Shown here piece after piece: positions 16,196-24,456 of a DNA stretch of 45,516 nucleotides. The first letter of the stretch is position 1. Each line of letters opens with the position of its first letter. A program made the position numbers and the translations under genes. The notes beneath the pieces were generated by a model, which saw nothing but the letters and a program-made list of their open reading frames with translations, was not told the origin of the DNA and did no database searches. Source of the DNA: Candidatus Desulfolinea nitratireducens (lineage in GTDB: Bacteria > Chloroflexota > Anaerolineae > Anaerolineales > Villigracilaceae). The stretch lies in assembly GCA_014382535.1 (NCBI GenBank), contig JACNJN010000137.1, positions 1 through 45,516 on the forward strand, in the 5' to 3' direction.

Positions 16196-17109
16196 TCCTG
16201 TTGATAACCCCGCAATTTCTGTGGATAACCCTGTTGGTATTGTGTATAAAACTTCGTTAAACCAGTGGAAAATTCGGGGATTACCTGCCCCAAAGCTGTG
16301 GAGAGCTTGTGGATAGATAATTTTAAGTTGGGAGAGCGTTTCGCTGCTAAGCCTGATTCAGTGACGGAAATAGGGCGGATTAACCCCTCATCAAAACCAA
16401 ATTGACGGGCGATGGCACGACCAAACTCATATTTCGTGATCGCCCGTGACCCGACGACGTGATACAGCCCCGAAAGGCTTTTTCCCAGCATCCCGAGCAG
16501 GGTATCTGCCAGATCGCCGACAAACAGCGGGCAGAACCAGACATCGTCAAAACCGTTGACCTGTTTCCCTGCATCCAAATTGTTGACAAAATATTCAGAT
16601 AAAGAACGACTTCCTGAAAGGCTCCAGCCAAAAAAATTGACACGGGCAATAACTGCATCTGGATTCGCTTCCAGGACAACTCGCTCACCATCCAATTTGC
16701 TGCGGGCATATACCCCAAGTGGATTTGGCTCATCTTCTTCGGTGTAGATACCCACCTTGGTACCATCGAAAACGGCATCGGTGGAGATATGCAAGAAGCG
16801 AATATTTCTGGATAAACAGGCAGATGCCAAATCACCGGGCAGATCAGCATTCAGGCGCTGGACGTTGCCCGGGTCCAGCTCGCAAGCGTCCACATCGGCG
16901 TTCGCGGCGCAATGGATAAGGGCATCTGGCTGAGATTCATCCAAAATCCGGGAGACAACATCCGCATCCATTAAATCCGCTTTGAGCAGTTCAAAGGGAA
17001 CATTGGCTAATTTCTGGCGATCCACACCTATGATTGTATGTTTCACCGCCATTTGGAGGCTAAGATTCAATCCAAGTAAACCGGAGGCACCTGTTACAAG
17101 GATGCGCAT
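16192..17109 (-). CDS. RmlD-like NAD(P)-dependent sugar-nucleotide reductase
   Basis: This 305-residue extended short-chain dehydrogenase starts MRILVTGASGLLGLNLSLQ, with the Gly-rich NAD(P) loop at residues 7-13. ISTDAVFDG near 109-117 and YARSK near 134-138 (Tyr-x3-Lys) complete the active site. The overall pattern is closest to dTDP-4-dehydrorhamnose reductase (RmlD/SpsK). No RmlA, RmlB or RmlC gene is in the window, so the real substrate may be the keto-sugar made by the adjacent PseB-like dehydratase. The start overlaps that gene's stop by one base (TAATG), a strong sign that the two work together. Confidence 0.8.
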   Translation of the reverse strand: MRILVTGASGLLGLNLSLQMAVKHTIIGVDRQKLANVPFELLKADLMDADVVSRILDESQPDALIHCAANADVDACELDPGNVQRLNADLPGDLASACLSRNIRFLHISTDAVFDGTKVGIYTEEDEPNPLGVYARSKLDGERVVLEANPDAVIARVNFFGWSLSGSRSLSEYFVNNLDAGKQVNGFDDVWFCPLFVGDLADTLLGMLGKSLSGLYHVVGSRAITKYEFGRAIARQFGFDEGLIRPISVTESGLAAKRSPNLKLSIHKLSTALGQVIPEFSTGLTKFYTQYQQGYPQKLRGYQQE

Positions 17110-18119
17110 TATCCCTCGAGTTTTCCTTCGTTGAAGGCTTTTTCAAAGGGGGCGATATACTTTTTCATGCCCTCCAGATCGAGCCATTCGGAATTATTGT
17201 CGCTGGTATAGGTAAATCCTTCAGGTAGGGATTTGCCTTTATCCTGCCAGGAGTAGCCAAACCATGAGGCTTCGACAGGCTGAACGACGAACATGGTCTC
17301 GAGCTCGACAGAGTGGCGGGCTTCATCTTCCGAAAGGAGATCTTCGTGGAGTTTTTCGCCGGGGCGAATTCCGATAATCTCGATTTCTGCATCGGGAGCG
17401 ATGGCACGAGCGAGATCAATCACCGTGGTGGATGGGATTTTGGGGACGAAAACTTCGCCGCCTTCCATCTGCTCAATGCAATTGATAACGAAGTTGACTC
17501 CCTGCTCAAGCGAGAGCCAGAAACGGGTCATGCGGTCATCGGTGACGGTCAGCTTGCCAGTGGCACGCATTTTCAGGAATAAGGGGACAACCGAGCCACG
17601 CGAGCCGACCACATTCCCATAGCGGACGCAGGCGTAACGAGTCGCTTTTCCTGCCGCATAGTTATTGGATTGAACCACCAGCTTTTCGGCGACCAATTTT
17701 GTGCCTCCATAAAGGTTTGCGGGGCTGACAGCTTTATCAGTGCTCAGAGAGAGGACTTTGCTGACGCCCGCATCCAACGCGGCTTCAACAACATTGGAGG
17801 TACCGATAATATTGGTTTTGATCGCCTCCATCGGATTATATTCGCAGGCGGGAACCTGCTTTAGTGCCGCCGCATGGACGACGATATCCACACCGTGCAT
17901 GGCGCGCAGCAGGCGGTCGCGGTCACGCACATCGCCAATAAAATAGCGCAGACGCGGATCGTTATAGCCAGCCACGCGCATTTCATGTTGTTTGAGTTCA
18001 TCCCGGCTGAAGATGATGATCTTTTGCGGGTTTTTCTCTTCAAGCAGGATTTTGGTGAATTTCTTGCCGAAAGAACCGGTTCCGCCGGTGATGAGGATGG
18101 TTTTGTTTGTCCAATTCAT
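17109..18119 (-). CDS. pseB: PseB-like UDP-GlcNAc 4,6-dehydratase
   Basis: From the ATG at 18119 (GGAG six bases upstream) the protein has 336 residues, the usual PseB length. It has ILITGGTGSFGKKF at the N-terminus, HAAALKQVPACEYNPMEAI, STDKAVSPANLYGGTKLVAE with the Lys and Tyr-x3-Lys active-site residues, RYGNVVGSRGSVVP, and MTRFWLSLEQGVNF. These are diagnostic of the inverting dehydratase group (PseB/FlaA1/CapE-like). It would convert UDP-GlcNAc to a UDP-4-keto-6-deoxy hexose, the first step toward pseudaminic acid or deoxy-amino sugars. The matching aminotransferase (PseC) is not in the window. Upstream in-frame codons run through a repeat and into the previous gene and are not believed. 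Confidence 0.88.
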   Translation of the reverse strand: MNWTNKTILITGGTGSFGKKFTKILLEEKNPQKIIIFSRDELKQHEMRVAGYNDPRLRYFIGDVRDRDRLLRAMHGVDIVVHAAALKQVPACEYNPMEAIKTNIIGTSNVVEAALDAGVSKVLSLSTDKAVSPANLYGGTKLVAEKLVVQSNNYAAGKATRYACVRYGNVVGSRGSVVPLFLKMRATGKLTVTDDRMTRFWLSLEQGVNFVINCIEQMEGGEVFVPKIPSTTVIDLARAIAPDAEIEIIGIRPGEKLHEDLLSEDEARHSVELETMFVVQPVEASWFGYSWQDKGKSLPEGFTYTSDNNSEWLDLEGMKKYIAPFEKAFNEGKLEG

Positions 18120-18136
18120 TATTTGCTCCATTTTTT

Positions 18137-18187
18137 CACCACAAAGACGCGAAAGGTATAAGGGAAAACTTTGTGTACATTGTGGTA
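18137..18187. repeat. CACAAAG-family intergenic palindromic element, copy 4
   Basis: The arms CACCACAAAG and CTTTGTG...TGTGGTAA bracket a short centre. The element lies five bases 3' of the stop codon of the methyltransferase and directly ahead of the pseB-like ribosome site. Confidence 0.75.
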
Positions 18188-18192
18188 ATGCT

Positions 18193-19029
18193 CTATTTTT
18201 CTTTTCTAAATACAACCATCGGATATTGCCCATTGACACCGAAAAAGCGTGGGAAACGCTCCTCCATCCAAAAGGGAAATCGTAATAAGGCATTCCCTCC
18301 GAAACGTGGACGGATAAACCAGCGTAAAAAACGTGTGCTGAGACTGCGCCAGACATAGATTTTGATGGGAAATAAATCTTTAAGTTCGTTTTTTAGCCAG
18401 GCTGCGTTCATTTTACGGACAAAGGTGCCTGCTTCTCTTTCACCATCAGAGCCTTTTTTCTTCCCATATTGAGAGGGACGTCCGGCCAATAAACGTCCCA
18501 GTTGAATGAAGGGTTCGACCAGCTTCATCAAAAATGGGTCACCCCAGCCGTTGACTACAACTGCGCTCTTCCCCGCCCCCAATACGCGATAAAGCTCTCC
18601 ATAGGCCGCGCGATGCTCGTTCATTGGGAGATGATGAATGGTATGCATGGATACGATCCCATCAAAGGCATCCGACACGAAAGGCAGATTGGCCACATCG
18701 GCGACGACGCAGAGACCATGCTCTCCAAGGCGTTTTTTCGCTTCTTGAAGCGCGGTAATCGAAATATCCGCACAGACGCGATAGGTATACCCTTCAGAAT
18801 AGGTCAGATATTCGGAGTATTGAACCGGACCTGAGCCTGCATCCAGCAGATATTTTCCCGAGGGGAGCAGATGCTGGTTGACTCGCAAGCGTGTCTTGTG
18901 AATATATTCGCGCGAAACAGGACGCAGATCCTCGTAGCGGGCGTTTTGATAATTGCCGTCATCTTCCTGCGACCAGCCCACCTGGTTGTAGAATTCACGG
19001 ACTTGTTGTTTGGTGTTTTTTTCAGTCAT
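18193..19029 (-). CDS. Class I SAM-dependent methyltransferase
   Basis: This 278-residue protein has the methyltransferase motif I YLLDAGSGPVQYSEYL at about residues 59-74, an acidic loop after strand 2 (RVCADIS), VVADVANLPFVSDAFDGI (motifs II/III) and the post-core MHTIHHLPMNEHRA. It is similar to type-11 methyltransferases. The first 40 residues (QQVREFYNQVGWSQ) are typical of small-molecule or sugar methyltransferases. In this locus it probably methylates a glycan precursor or chain end. The C-terminal 70 residues are basic and aromatic and may touch the membrane. A 70-bp dispersed repeat lies directly upstream. Confidence 0.8.
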   Translation of the reverse strand: MTEKNTKQQVREFYNQVGWSQEDDGNYQNARYEDLRPVSREYIHKTRLRVNQHLLPSGKYLLDAGSGPVQYSEYLTYSEGYTYRVCADISITALQEAKKRLGEHGLCVVADVANLPFVSDAFDGIVSMHTIHHLPMNEHRAAYGELYRVLGAGKSAVVVNGWGDPFLMKLVEPFIQLGRLLAGRPSQYGKKKGSDGEREAGTFVRKMNAAWLKNELKDLFPIKIYVWRSLSTRFLRWFIRPRFGGNALLRFPFWMEERFPRFFGVNGQYPMVVFRKEK

Positions 19030-19040
19030 ATTTATCTCAT

Positions 19041-19110
19041 GCCCTCACCCCGTCCTTGCTTCGCTCGGACTCCCCTCTCCCGCAAGCGGGAGAGGGGTTG
19101 GGGGTGAGGG
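19041..19110. repeat. 70-bp dispersed palindromic repeat, copy A
   Basis: This copy runs from GCCCTCACCCCGTCCTTGCT to GGGGTTGGGGGTGAGGG, with a central hairpin CCCCTCTCCCGC/GCGGGAGAGGGG. It is the reverse complement of 32604-32673 and differs from it only in two hairpin-loop bases (GCAAGC here, GCGCGC there). Confidence 0.92.
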
Positions 19111-19116
19111 ATTAAA

Positions 19117-20700
19117 TTATTCCCAATCTATTAATTCTCCGGCCAAATAGCCGAAGGTCTTTTCAAATTTTGCCAGGCCTTCTTTGGACATCACTTTCTC
19201 CATCGGCCAGATTTCTTCGTCTTCCCAAAAATGCTGGACATGCCAGGGATAGGGCTGAGGATATTCAAAAAAGAATCGATAGGCATAGGTCCACGCGGAT
19301 TCGACATCTTCGCGGCTGGGGGCATAATCTTTCGGAGCTGAGATGACCTTCTCTAAGATTTCAAAATACTGATCCCACGATGAAGGTTCAATTGTGAAAC
19401 CCTTGCCGCGATAATGGGTCTGTCCGGTGACGATGACGGGGAGTCCGATCATCGCCATTTCCATGCCGACAGTAGTCGTAAATACCAACCCTACGTCGGC
19501 GGCGTTGACCAGATCGTATGTGTTGACCTTTGCATCTGCAGGGAGGAGATGGATATTTTCGGGCAGGGTCGGGAATTTCTCTTTCAGGATATCGTAAACT
19601 GACAGGCCCCATCCCAGCGCTTCACCGGGGTGGACGCGGATCACAAATTGCACATCCGGGCGTTTCGCAAAAAACTCAATTGTCCGCGCCTGCCAGTCGG
19701 TCATGCTATCGCTGAAGGTATGACGTCCCAGCGTCAGACTGTCACCAAGCACATTGGCGGGGAGCAGCACCATGGGGCGATCATCCAGCCCCAAATCGGC
19801 GCGGACTTTTGTGCCGCCCTGTGATTCGATATTTTGCCAGCGGCGGGAAAAATTCTCCCATAATCCGCCGCCCTGTCGTGTGGCGAAGAAATCTTTGACA
19901 CGTATCCATTCTTCGTCGTTGAGCGGCGTATCTTTACGGGCGTTCCACATTCCGGAAGTATCCTGGCGCATTACATCTGCGTTCTGCGCCATCCAGATCC
20001 GTTCACTTTGTTCGCCAAATTCATAGGTTGCTACAGGAATATCGAGATAACGGGCAACCTTATAGGTCATGCCGAATTCGAGGATGCTGCCGTTTGGCAA
20101 GGCGATCGCATCGAATTTATTCTCCCGGAGAAACGTCAATATAACGAGAGCATGCCGCAGGTCACGTTCGCGCCGCATCGCGTATAGATCGCTTTCCACG
20201 TCAATTTCTTCGTGCAGCAAGGAATACTGTGTGTCCCGATACGCGGCAGCGTCCAGTTGTGATTCAATTTCCTCAGGTAATGAATCCCCCACAGGAGCCT
20301 CGAGTAACGAAATTGTCTTTACAATCTCGGTGAGTGGTTTCAAGGCAGCTTTCAAATATAAATCCTGACGACGCAGATCAAAGCGGCTGACAGGTTTCTT
20401 CCAATGAGCATAGGGCAAATACGCCAAGGTAACCTGATGCCCCAGCGCGGCCAGAGCGAGAGATGTCATCGCGGTATGTTCAACCCAATAGCGCAGCATC
20501 GAGAAAACCAGCACACGTTTTCCCGTGGCCGGACGTTGTGCGGCTTTCGTCTGTACTACCCAACGGGGCAATGCTTCTATCAGCCTATCTGCTGAGTACC
20601 CGCCAACCGGAGGTTTATTCGACTGCTGTAATAACCAGTAGAGTTCGGCAGTGAAGGGAGGTAATTTTCCCAGTAATTCTTTGATAATAGATTTGTTCAT
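19117..20700 (-). CDS. Capsule-type GT-B glycosyltransferase-like protein
   Basis: This 527-residue protein carries a GT-B N-terminal strand only after about residue 60 (GKRVLVFSMLRYWVEHTAM). The C-terminal domain has VQFVIRVHPGE followed by HLLPADAKVNTYDLVNAADV and FTTTVGMEMAMIGLPVIVTG, the pattern of capsule polysaccharide transferases (the KpsC/KpsS/LipB-like group) and related proteins. A role in adding a linker or main-chain sugar is likely, but specificity cannot be told. No membrane segment or signal is seen. It sits between the export ATPase and the methyltransferase gene, with repeats on both sides. Confidence 0.65.
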   Translation of the reverse strand: MNKSIIKELLGKLPPFTAELYWLLQQSNKPPVGGYSADRLIEALPRWVVQTKAAQRPATGKRVLVFSMLRYWVEHTAMTSLALAALGHQVTLAYLPYAHWKKPVSRFDLRRQDLYLKAALKPLTEIVKTISLLEAPVGDSLPEEIESQLDAAAYRDTQYSLLHEEIDVESDLYAMRRERDLRHALVILTFLRENKFDAIALPNGSILEFGMTYKVARYLDIPVATYEFGEQSERIWMAQNADVMRQDTSGMWNARKDTPLNDEEWIRVKDFFATRQGGGLWENFSRRWQNIESQGGTKVRADLGLDDRPMVLLPANVLGDSLTLGRHTFSDSMTDWQARTIEFFAKRPDVQFVIRVHPGEALGWGLSVYDILKEKFPTLPENIHLLPADAKVNTYDLVNAADVGLVFTTTVGMEMAMIGLPVIVTGQTHYRGKGFTIEPSSWDQYFEILEKVISAPKDYAPSREDVESAWTYAYRFFFEYPQPYPWHVQHFWEDEEIWPMEKVMSKEGLAKFEKTFGYLAGELIDWE

Positions 20701-20745
20701 TTTTTATTTACTGTTTTTCATGGAAAGCACAGAAAAAAGTATTTT

Positions 20746-20819
20746 TAACACAAAGGGTCTCAAAGCTAAAACAAAAGACTAAGTTTTTCCTTTGTGGTAA
20801 TTTGTGCTCTTTGTGTTTA
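20746..20819. repeat. CACAAAG-family intergenic palindromic element, copy 5
   Basis: The element reads TAACACAAAGGGTCTCAAAG at one end and TGTGCTCTTTGTGTTTA at the other, closely matching copy 1. It lies 31 bases 3' of the stop codon of the export ATPase gene. Confidence 0.82.
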
Positions 20820-20850
20820 GCTGTTTTTTCTAGCATTCTATATACCAAAT

Positions 20851-22119
20851 TTAATCAACCTTCTCAATCTTCCAATCCAAACGCGGGCGGATTGTACCGA
20901 TTCGCGGTTCAGACCAATGCATTCCCGGCGCGCCAGCAGGATCGACGTTAAACTCAAGGGTACGCTCCTCCGCAAAATAGCGACGAATACGGTACGAGCT
21001 GGCGTTCACGCCCAAGGTGTAACGCCCTGTATTTAGCATATCGGGGGGAATTACGCAACGGCTTATATATTGCCCGGCCTTGCGCTCGGTATGGGTATTG
21101 AACATTTTCGGATCATCGGTATCGAAGGATGTAAATACCGGCTCACCGCGTGCAGAATATAGATAGATTCCAATGCGTAAACCAGTGATCGGCTGATCGA
21201 GTTGATATTCAAATTCAAGCGTAAATTCTTCAGTGGATCGGATCGTCTCGACGACGTTTCCGCGATTATCGACTATGCGGATCGCCCGTGGACTGAAAGG
21301 TGCTGCCGTGACAGGGATATCTGCCTCGTCCCAAATTTTTTCCCCAGCCCGCGCATGTCCGGCAGAAAGATAATAATCGACTGCTTCAGCGGATGGCGCG
21401 CGCATGATCATTTTTCCTTTTTCCAGCACAATCGATTCATCCGTCAGGCGCAAAACAGCAGACATATTATGGCTGACGAAAAGCACCGTCCGACCAGCCT
21501 CGGCGACATCATTCATCTTGCCGATACATTTTCTCTGGAACTCGGCATCGCCAACAGCGAGCACCTCATCCACAACAAGGATTTCCGGCTCGAGATGCGC
21601 GGCAACGGCAAAGGCCAAACGCAGATACATCCCCGAGGAATAGCGCTTGACAGGGGTGTCGATAAATTTTTCCACCTCTGAAAAGGCGACAATTTCATCA
21701 AATTTACGGTCGATCTCAGCGCGGTGCATCCCGAGGATGGCACCGTTAAGATAGAGATTCTCGCGTCCGGTCAATTCGGGGTGGAAACCTGTGCCAACTT
21801 CGAGGAGAGATCCCACTCGTCCACGCAATTGCATCATCCCTTCGGTTGGTTCGACAACACGAGAGAGCAATTTGAGCAGGGTGCTTTTCCCTGCGCCGTT
21901 ATGGCCGATAATACCCAAAACCTGACCCTGCTCCACGTCAAAGGAAATATCCTTGACTGCCCAGATAATATTGTCAGGCTTTTTGGCCTCAAGACGTTTC
22001 TGGCGCGAAAAGGTGTTCGCTATCGTATCGCGCAGGGTATTGTAATTTCCACGACTCTGCGGAGCGGTACCAATTTTATATCGTTTCCCAAGATTTTCTA
22101 CATGTACAGCGATTGTCAT
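20851..22119 (-). CDS. wzt: Polysaccharide ABC exporter ATPase with C-terminal glycan-binding domain
   Basis: The protein has 422 residues. Walker A GHNGAGKST is at 72-80, the ABC signature YSSGM at 160-164, and Walker B LVVDEVLAVGD at 181-191. The ATPase domain ends near 240. The remaining 180 residues (FTLEFEYQLDQPITGLRIGI, then NTGRYTLGVNAS) form a Wzt-C type beta-sandwich that in O-antigen exporters recognises the modified chain end. It pairs with the permease immediately upstream. The presence of a Wzt-C domain suggests that export is coupled to a terminal mark such as the methyl or sulfate groups that other locus enzymes could add. Confidence 0.92.
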   Translation of the reverse strand: MTIAVHVENLGKRYKIGTAPQSRGNYNTLRDTIANTFSRQKRLEAKKPDNIIWAVKDISFDVEQGQVLGIIGHNGAGKSTLLKLLSRVVEPTEGMMQLRGRVGSLLEVGTGFHPELTGRENLYLNGAILGMHRAEIDRKFDEIVAFSEVEKFIDTPVKRYSSGMYLRLAFAVAAHLEPEILVVDEVLAVGDAEFQRKCIGKMNDVAEAGRTVLFVSHNMSAVLRLTDESIVLEKGKMIMRAPSAEAVDYYLSAGHARAGEKIWDEADIPVTAAPFSPRAIRIVDNRGNVVETIRSTEEFTLEFEYQLDQPITGLRIGIYLYSARGEPVFTSFDTDDPKMFNTHTERKAGQYISRCVIPPDMLNTGRYTLGVNASSYRIRRYFAEERTLEFNVDPAGAPGMHWSEPRIGTIRPRLDWKIEKVD

Positions 22120-22212
22120 AAGATTTATATGTGTAAAAAGTATTTCGTAAGGATGGTGAAAAGTGACGAGTGATGGGTGATTCTTTCACGTGTCACTTTT
22201 CACGCATCACAT

Positions 22213-23070
22213 CTAGATCATATCCGCAAAGGTGCGTTCCATACGTCGGAAGAAATAGAGTCCGCTGACGAGGACGATCAGCGCCACAACTGCTGATATA
22301 ACGACCTGCAAACCGAGGGTCGCGGTCGCATCGCCGAGCATCGCCCAACGAAAAGCCTCGATCACACCCGTCATCGGGTTGAGGGCATAGAGCAATTGCA
22401 AATTCTCAGGGATGGATGCAGAGGAATATCCGACCGGCGAGAGAAAGAGCCAGAGCTGGGTCATCATTGGGAGGATATATCCGACATCCCGATAGAGGAC
22501 ATTGAGCGCTGAAAGCCAGAGCCCAACACCAAGGGCAACGATCAGCGTCATCACAACCAGCAGAGGCATCACCAAAATCGCCCAGGTCAGGGTGACTTTA
22601 TAGTAGATCATCATTCCGATCATCACAAGGAAGGAGATGCCGAAATCGACGACGCCGCTGAGAACCGAAGAGAGAGGAATGACAAGCCGCGGAAAATAGA
22701 TCTTGGTGATCAGCCCGCGATTGGTGAGCATCGAGCGTCCTGAGCTGGAGAGGGCTTTGGAGAATAGCATCCACGGGAGCAGTGCGGTGTAGCGGAAGAT
22801 CGGTCCGGGGATACCACCAGTATCCATCTGGGCGAGGTTGCCAAAGATGAATTCCAGCACCAACATGTTGACGATCGGATTGATAACCGCCCAACTGGCG
22901 CCCAGCAAGGTCTGCTTGTAGAGGATAAGGATATCGCGCCACGTCAGGAAGGTGATCAACTCACGATAAAGCCAAAGATCACGCAGGTTAAGCGAGATCC
23001 AGCCCTTCGGCGGGCGGATGGTGAGCATCTCTTTTTGGGGAGTGGTTGTAGCTAATTCTGTTTTTGTCAT
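22213..23070 (-). CDS. wzm: Polysaccharide ABC exporter permease
   Basis: This 285-residue ABC-2 type permease has LTWRDILILYKQTLLGASWA at about residues 39-58, the amphipathic coupling-helix region typical of Wzm/TagG proteins. About six membrane helices follow, from residue 60 to the C-terminus. SPVGYSSASIP and ALNPMTGVIEAFRWAMLG near 210-245 are the family's conserved extracytoplasmic segment. It forms the transmembrane half of the exporter with the adjacent ATPase. The 93-base gap between the two genes holds a partial inverted repeat (AAAAGTGACG...CGTGTCACTTTTC) and nothing else clear. Confidence 0.92.
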   Translation of the reverse strand: MTKTELATTTPQKEMLTIRPPKGWISLNLRDLWLYRELITFLTWRDILILYKQTLLGASWAVINPIVNMLVLEFIFGNLAQMDTGGIPGPIFRYTALLPWMLFSKALSSSGRSMLTNRGLITKIYFPRLVIPLSSVLSGVVDFGISFLVMIGMMIYYKVTLTWAILVMPLLVVMTLIVALGVGLWLSALNVLYRDVGYILPMMTQLWLFLSPVGYSSASIPENLQLLYALNPMTGVIEAFRWAMLGDATATLGLQVVISAVVALIVLVSGLYFFRRMERTFADMI

Positions 23071-23077
23071 ATTTTTC

Positions 23078-23169
23078 TAAACACAACGGACTCAAAGGTT
23101 CACAAAGTGAAAAGCAAAACCACTAGAGAATCTTTATGCTCGCCTGTGCCTGAAAGGGTAATGTGTTTA
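23078..23169. repeat. CACAAAG-family intergenic element, divergent copy 6
   Basis: The left end is TAAACACAACGGACTCAAAGG and the right end is AATGTGTTTA. The middle has decayed. It lies 16 bases 3' of the stop codon of the Fcl-like gene and eight bases upstream of the permease start. Confidence 0.6.
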
Positions 23170-23185
23170 ATTTCTTTTTCAAAGA

Positions 23186-24145
23186 CTACTCTCTGTTTTC
23201 CTGATACCACTCGATTGTTCGGCGCATGCCTTCTTCAAAGGAGACCTGTGTCTGCCAGCCAAAATATTCTTTTGCACGGCTAACGTCCAAACCTCGGCGT
23301 GGTTGTCCGTTGGGTTTCTCAGTGTCGAAAACAAGCTTTCCTTCAAATCCGGTCAGGCGAGTAATCATCTCAGCCAGATCCCTGATCGGGATCTCGTAGC
23401 CAGAGCCGAGATTAACAGGTTCGGAATCATTATATTTTTCAGTCGCCACGATTATGCCCTCTGCGGCATCTTCCACGTAAAGGAATTCGCGGGTCGGAGA
23501 GCCGTCGCCCCAAACGACCAACTCTTTATCACCGCGCTCCTGTGCTTCGATGGCCTTGCGGATCAGGGCCGGGATGACGTGGGATGTCTCCAGATTGAAA
23601 TTATCACGCGGGCCGTAAAGATTGACCGGCAAAAGATAGATCGAATTGAAACCATATTGCTGTCGATAAGACTGCGACTGGACAAGGAGCATCTTCTTGG
23701 CGAGGCCGTAGGGAGCATTGGTCTCTTCAGGATAGCCGATCCACAGGTCTTCTTCCTTGAAGGGGACTGGGGTAAACTTCGGATATGCGCACACTGTCCC
23801 AATCGCGGTGAACTTGCCCACCCCACGCTGCCAGGCCTGGTGGATTAACTCGACGCCCATCATCAGGTTATCGTAAAAGAACTCGGCCGGGCGCTCACGG
23901 TTGGCCCCAATCCCGCCGACATTGGCAGCTAAGTGTATGACAACCATATTAGCGGGGTCAATTCCCTCGAGAGTCGTATCATATAGACGAGAGACATCAT
24001 TACTGTTAGTAAGATCGTATTCCTCGATCAACGGGATATAAATATCTGTCGCGCCGCGCTCCTTTAGCTTTTCAATCACAAAAGAGCCGAGAAAGCCTGC
24101 CCCACCGGTCACAACTACCTTTTTTCCTGTCCAAAAGTTTTCCAT
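23186..24145 (-). CDS. GDP-L-fucose synthase-like NAD-dependent epimerase/reductase
   Basis: From the ATG at 24145 (GGAG six bases upstream) the protein has 319 residues. GGAGFLG is at 14-20, [20 protein letters not shown] at 71-90 (strongly typical of Fcl/WcaG), GTVCAYP at 116-122, and Tyr 146-x3-Lys 150 at [27 protein letters not shown] near the middle is also shared with this family. It would turn a GDP- or NDP-4-keto-6-deoxy sugar into an L-fucose-type sugar. The GDP-mannose dehydratase (Gmd) that normally precedes it is not in the window. It is separated from its upstream neighbour by a long repeat-filled gap. Confidence 0.82.
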   Translation of the reverse strand: MENFWTGKKVVVTGGAGFLGSFVIEKLKERGATDIYIPLIEEYDLTNSNDVSRLYDTTLEGIDPANMVVIHLAANVGGIGANRERPAEFFYDNLMMGVELIHQAWQRGVGKFTAIGTVCAYPKFTPVPFKEEDLWIGYPEETNAPYGLAKKMLLVQSQSYRQQYGFNSIYLLPVNLYGPRDNFNLETSHVIPALIRKAIEAQERGDKELVVWGDGSPTREFLYVEDAAEGIIVATEKYNDSEPVNLGSGYEIPIRDLAEMITRLTGFEGKLVFDTEKPNGQPRRGLDVSRAKEYFGWQTQVSFEEGMRRTIEWYQENRE

Positions 24146-24170
24146 ATGAATCTCCAATTTATAAGCTACC

Positions 24171-24339
24171 CAGTTCCTCCCGAAGGATACCGGGACGGTG
24201 TGTGCGGAAGGCGACTGCTCGTGAGTCTGTAGTCGCCTGTACTCGACAGAGTGAAGGACGGTTTCTTTGCAAAGCCGCTCTTCACCCTATCGGGTACTGC
24301 CGACTTCGACTTGCTACCCTTCGTCTCCGCTCAGAGACT
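24171..24339. repeat. Dispersed 167-bp intergenic repeat, copy B
   Basis: This copy is the inverted counterpart of 5006-5172. It begins CAGTTCCTCCCGAAGGATAC and CCGGGACGGTGTG, has GCCGCTCTTCACCC in the middle, and ends TCCGCTCAGAGACT. Similarity is patchy in the variable parts and high in these blocks. It lies 25 bases upstream of the Fcl-like start. Confidence 0.85.
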
Positions 24340-24417
24340 GTACTGTTTTTTTCTAAACCGACGTGCAACGCATCTGCTACGCGAAGATGCAATGCACATC
24401 TACCTTTTTTTGTTTTT

Positions 24418-24449
24418 CCTTCGTGTCCCTTCGTGACCTTTGTGTTAAA
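24418..24449. repeat. CACAAAG-family element, one-armed copy 7
   Basis: CCTTCGTGTCCCTTCGTGACC followed by TTTGTGTTAA matches one arm of the family. It lies seven bases 3' of the stop codon of the epimerase at 24457-25461. Confidence 0.6.
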
Positions 24450-24456
24450 GGTTTTT

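Noticed and set aside
18120-18356. N-terminal extension of the PseB-like protein
   Set aside because: The extra codons run through a repeat and into the upstream methyltransferase gene. PseB proteins start at the equivalent of 18119, where a good ribosome site is present.
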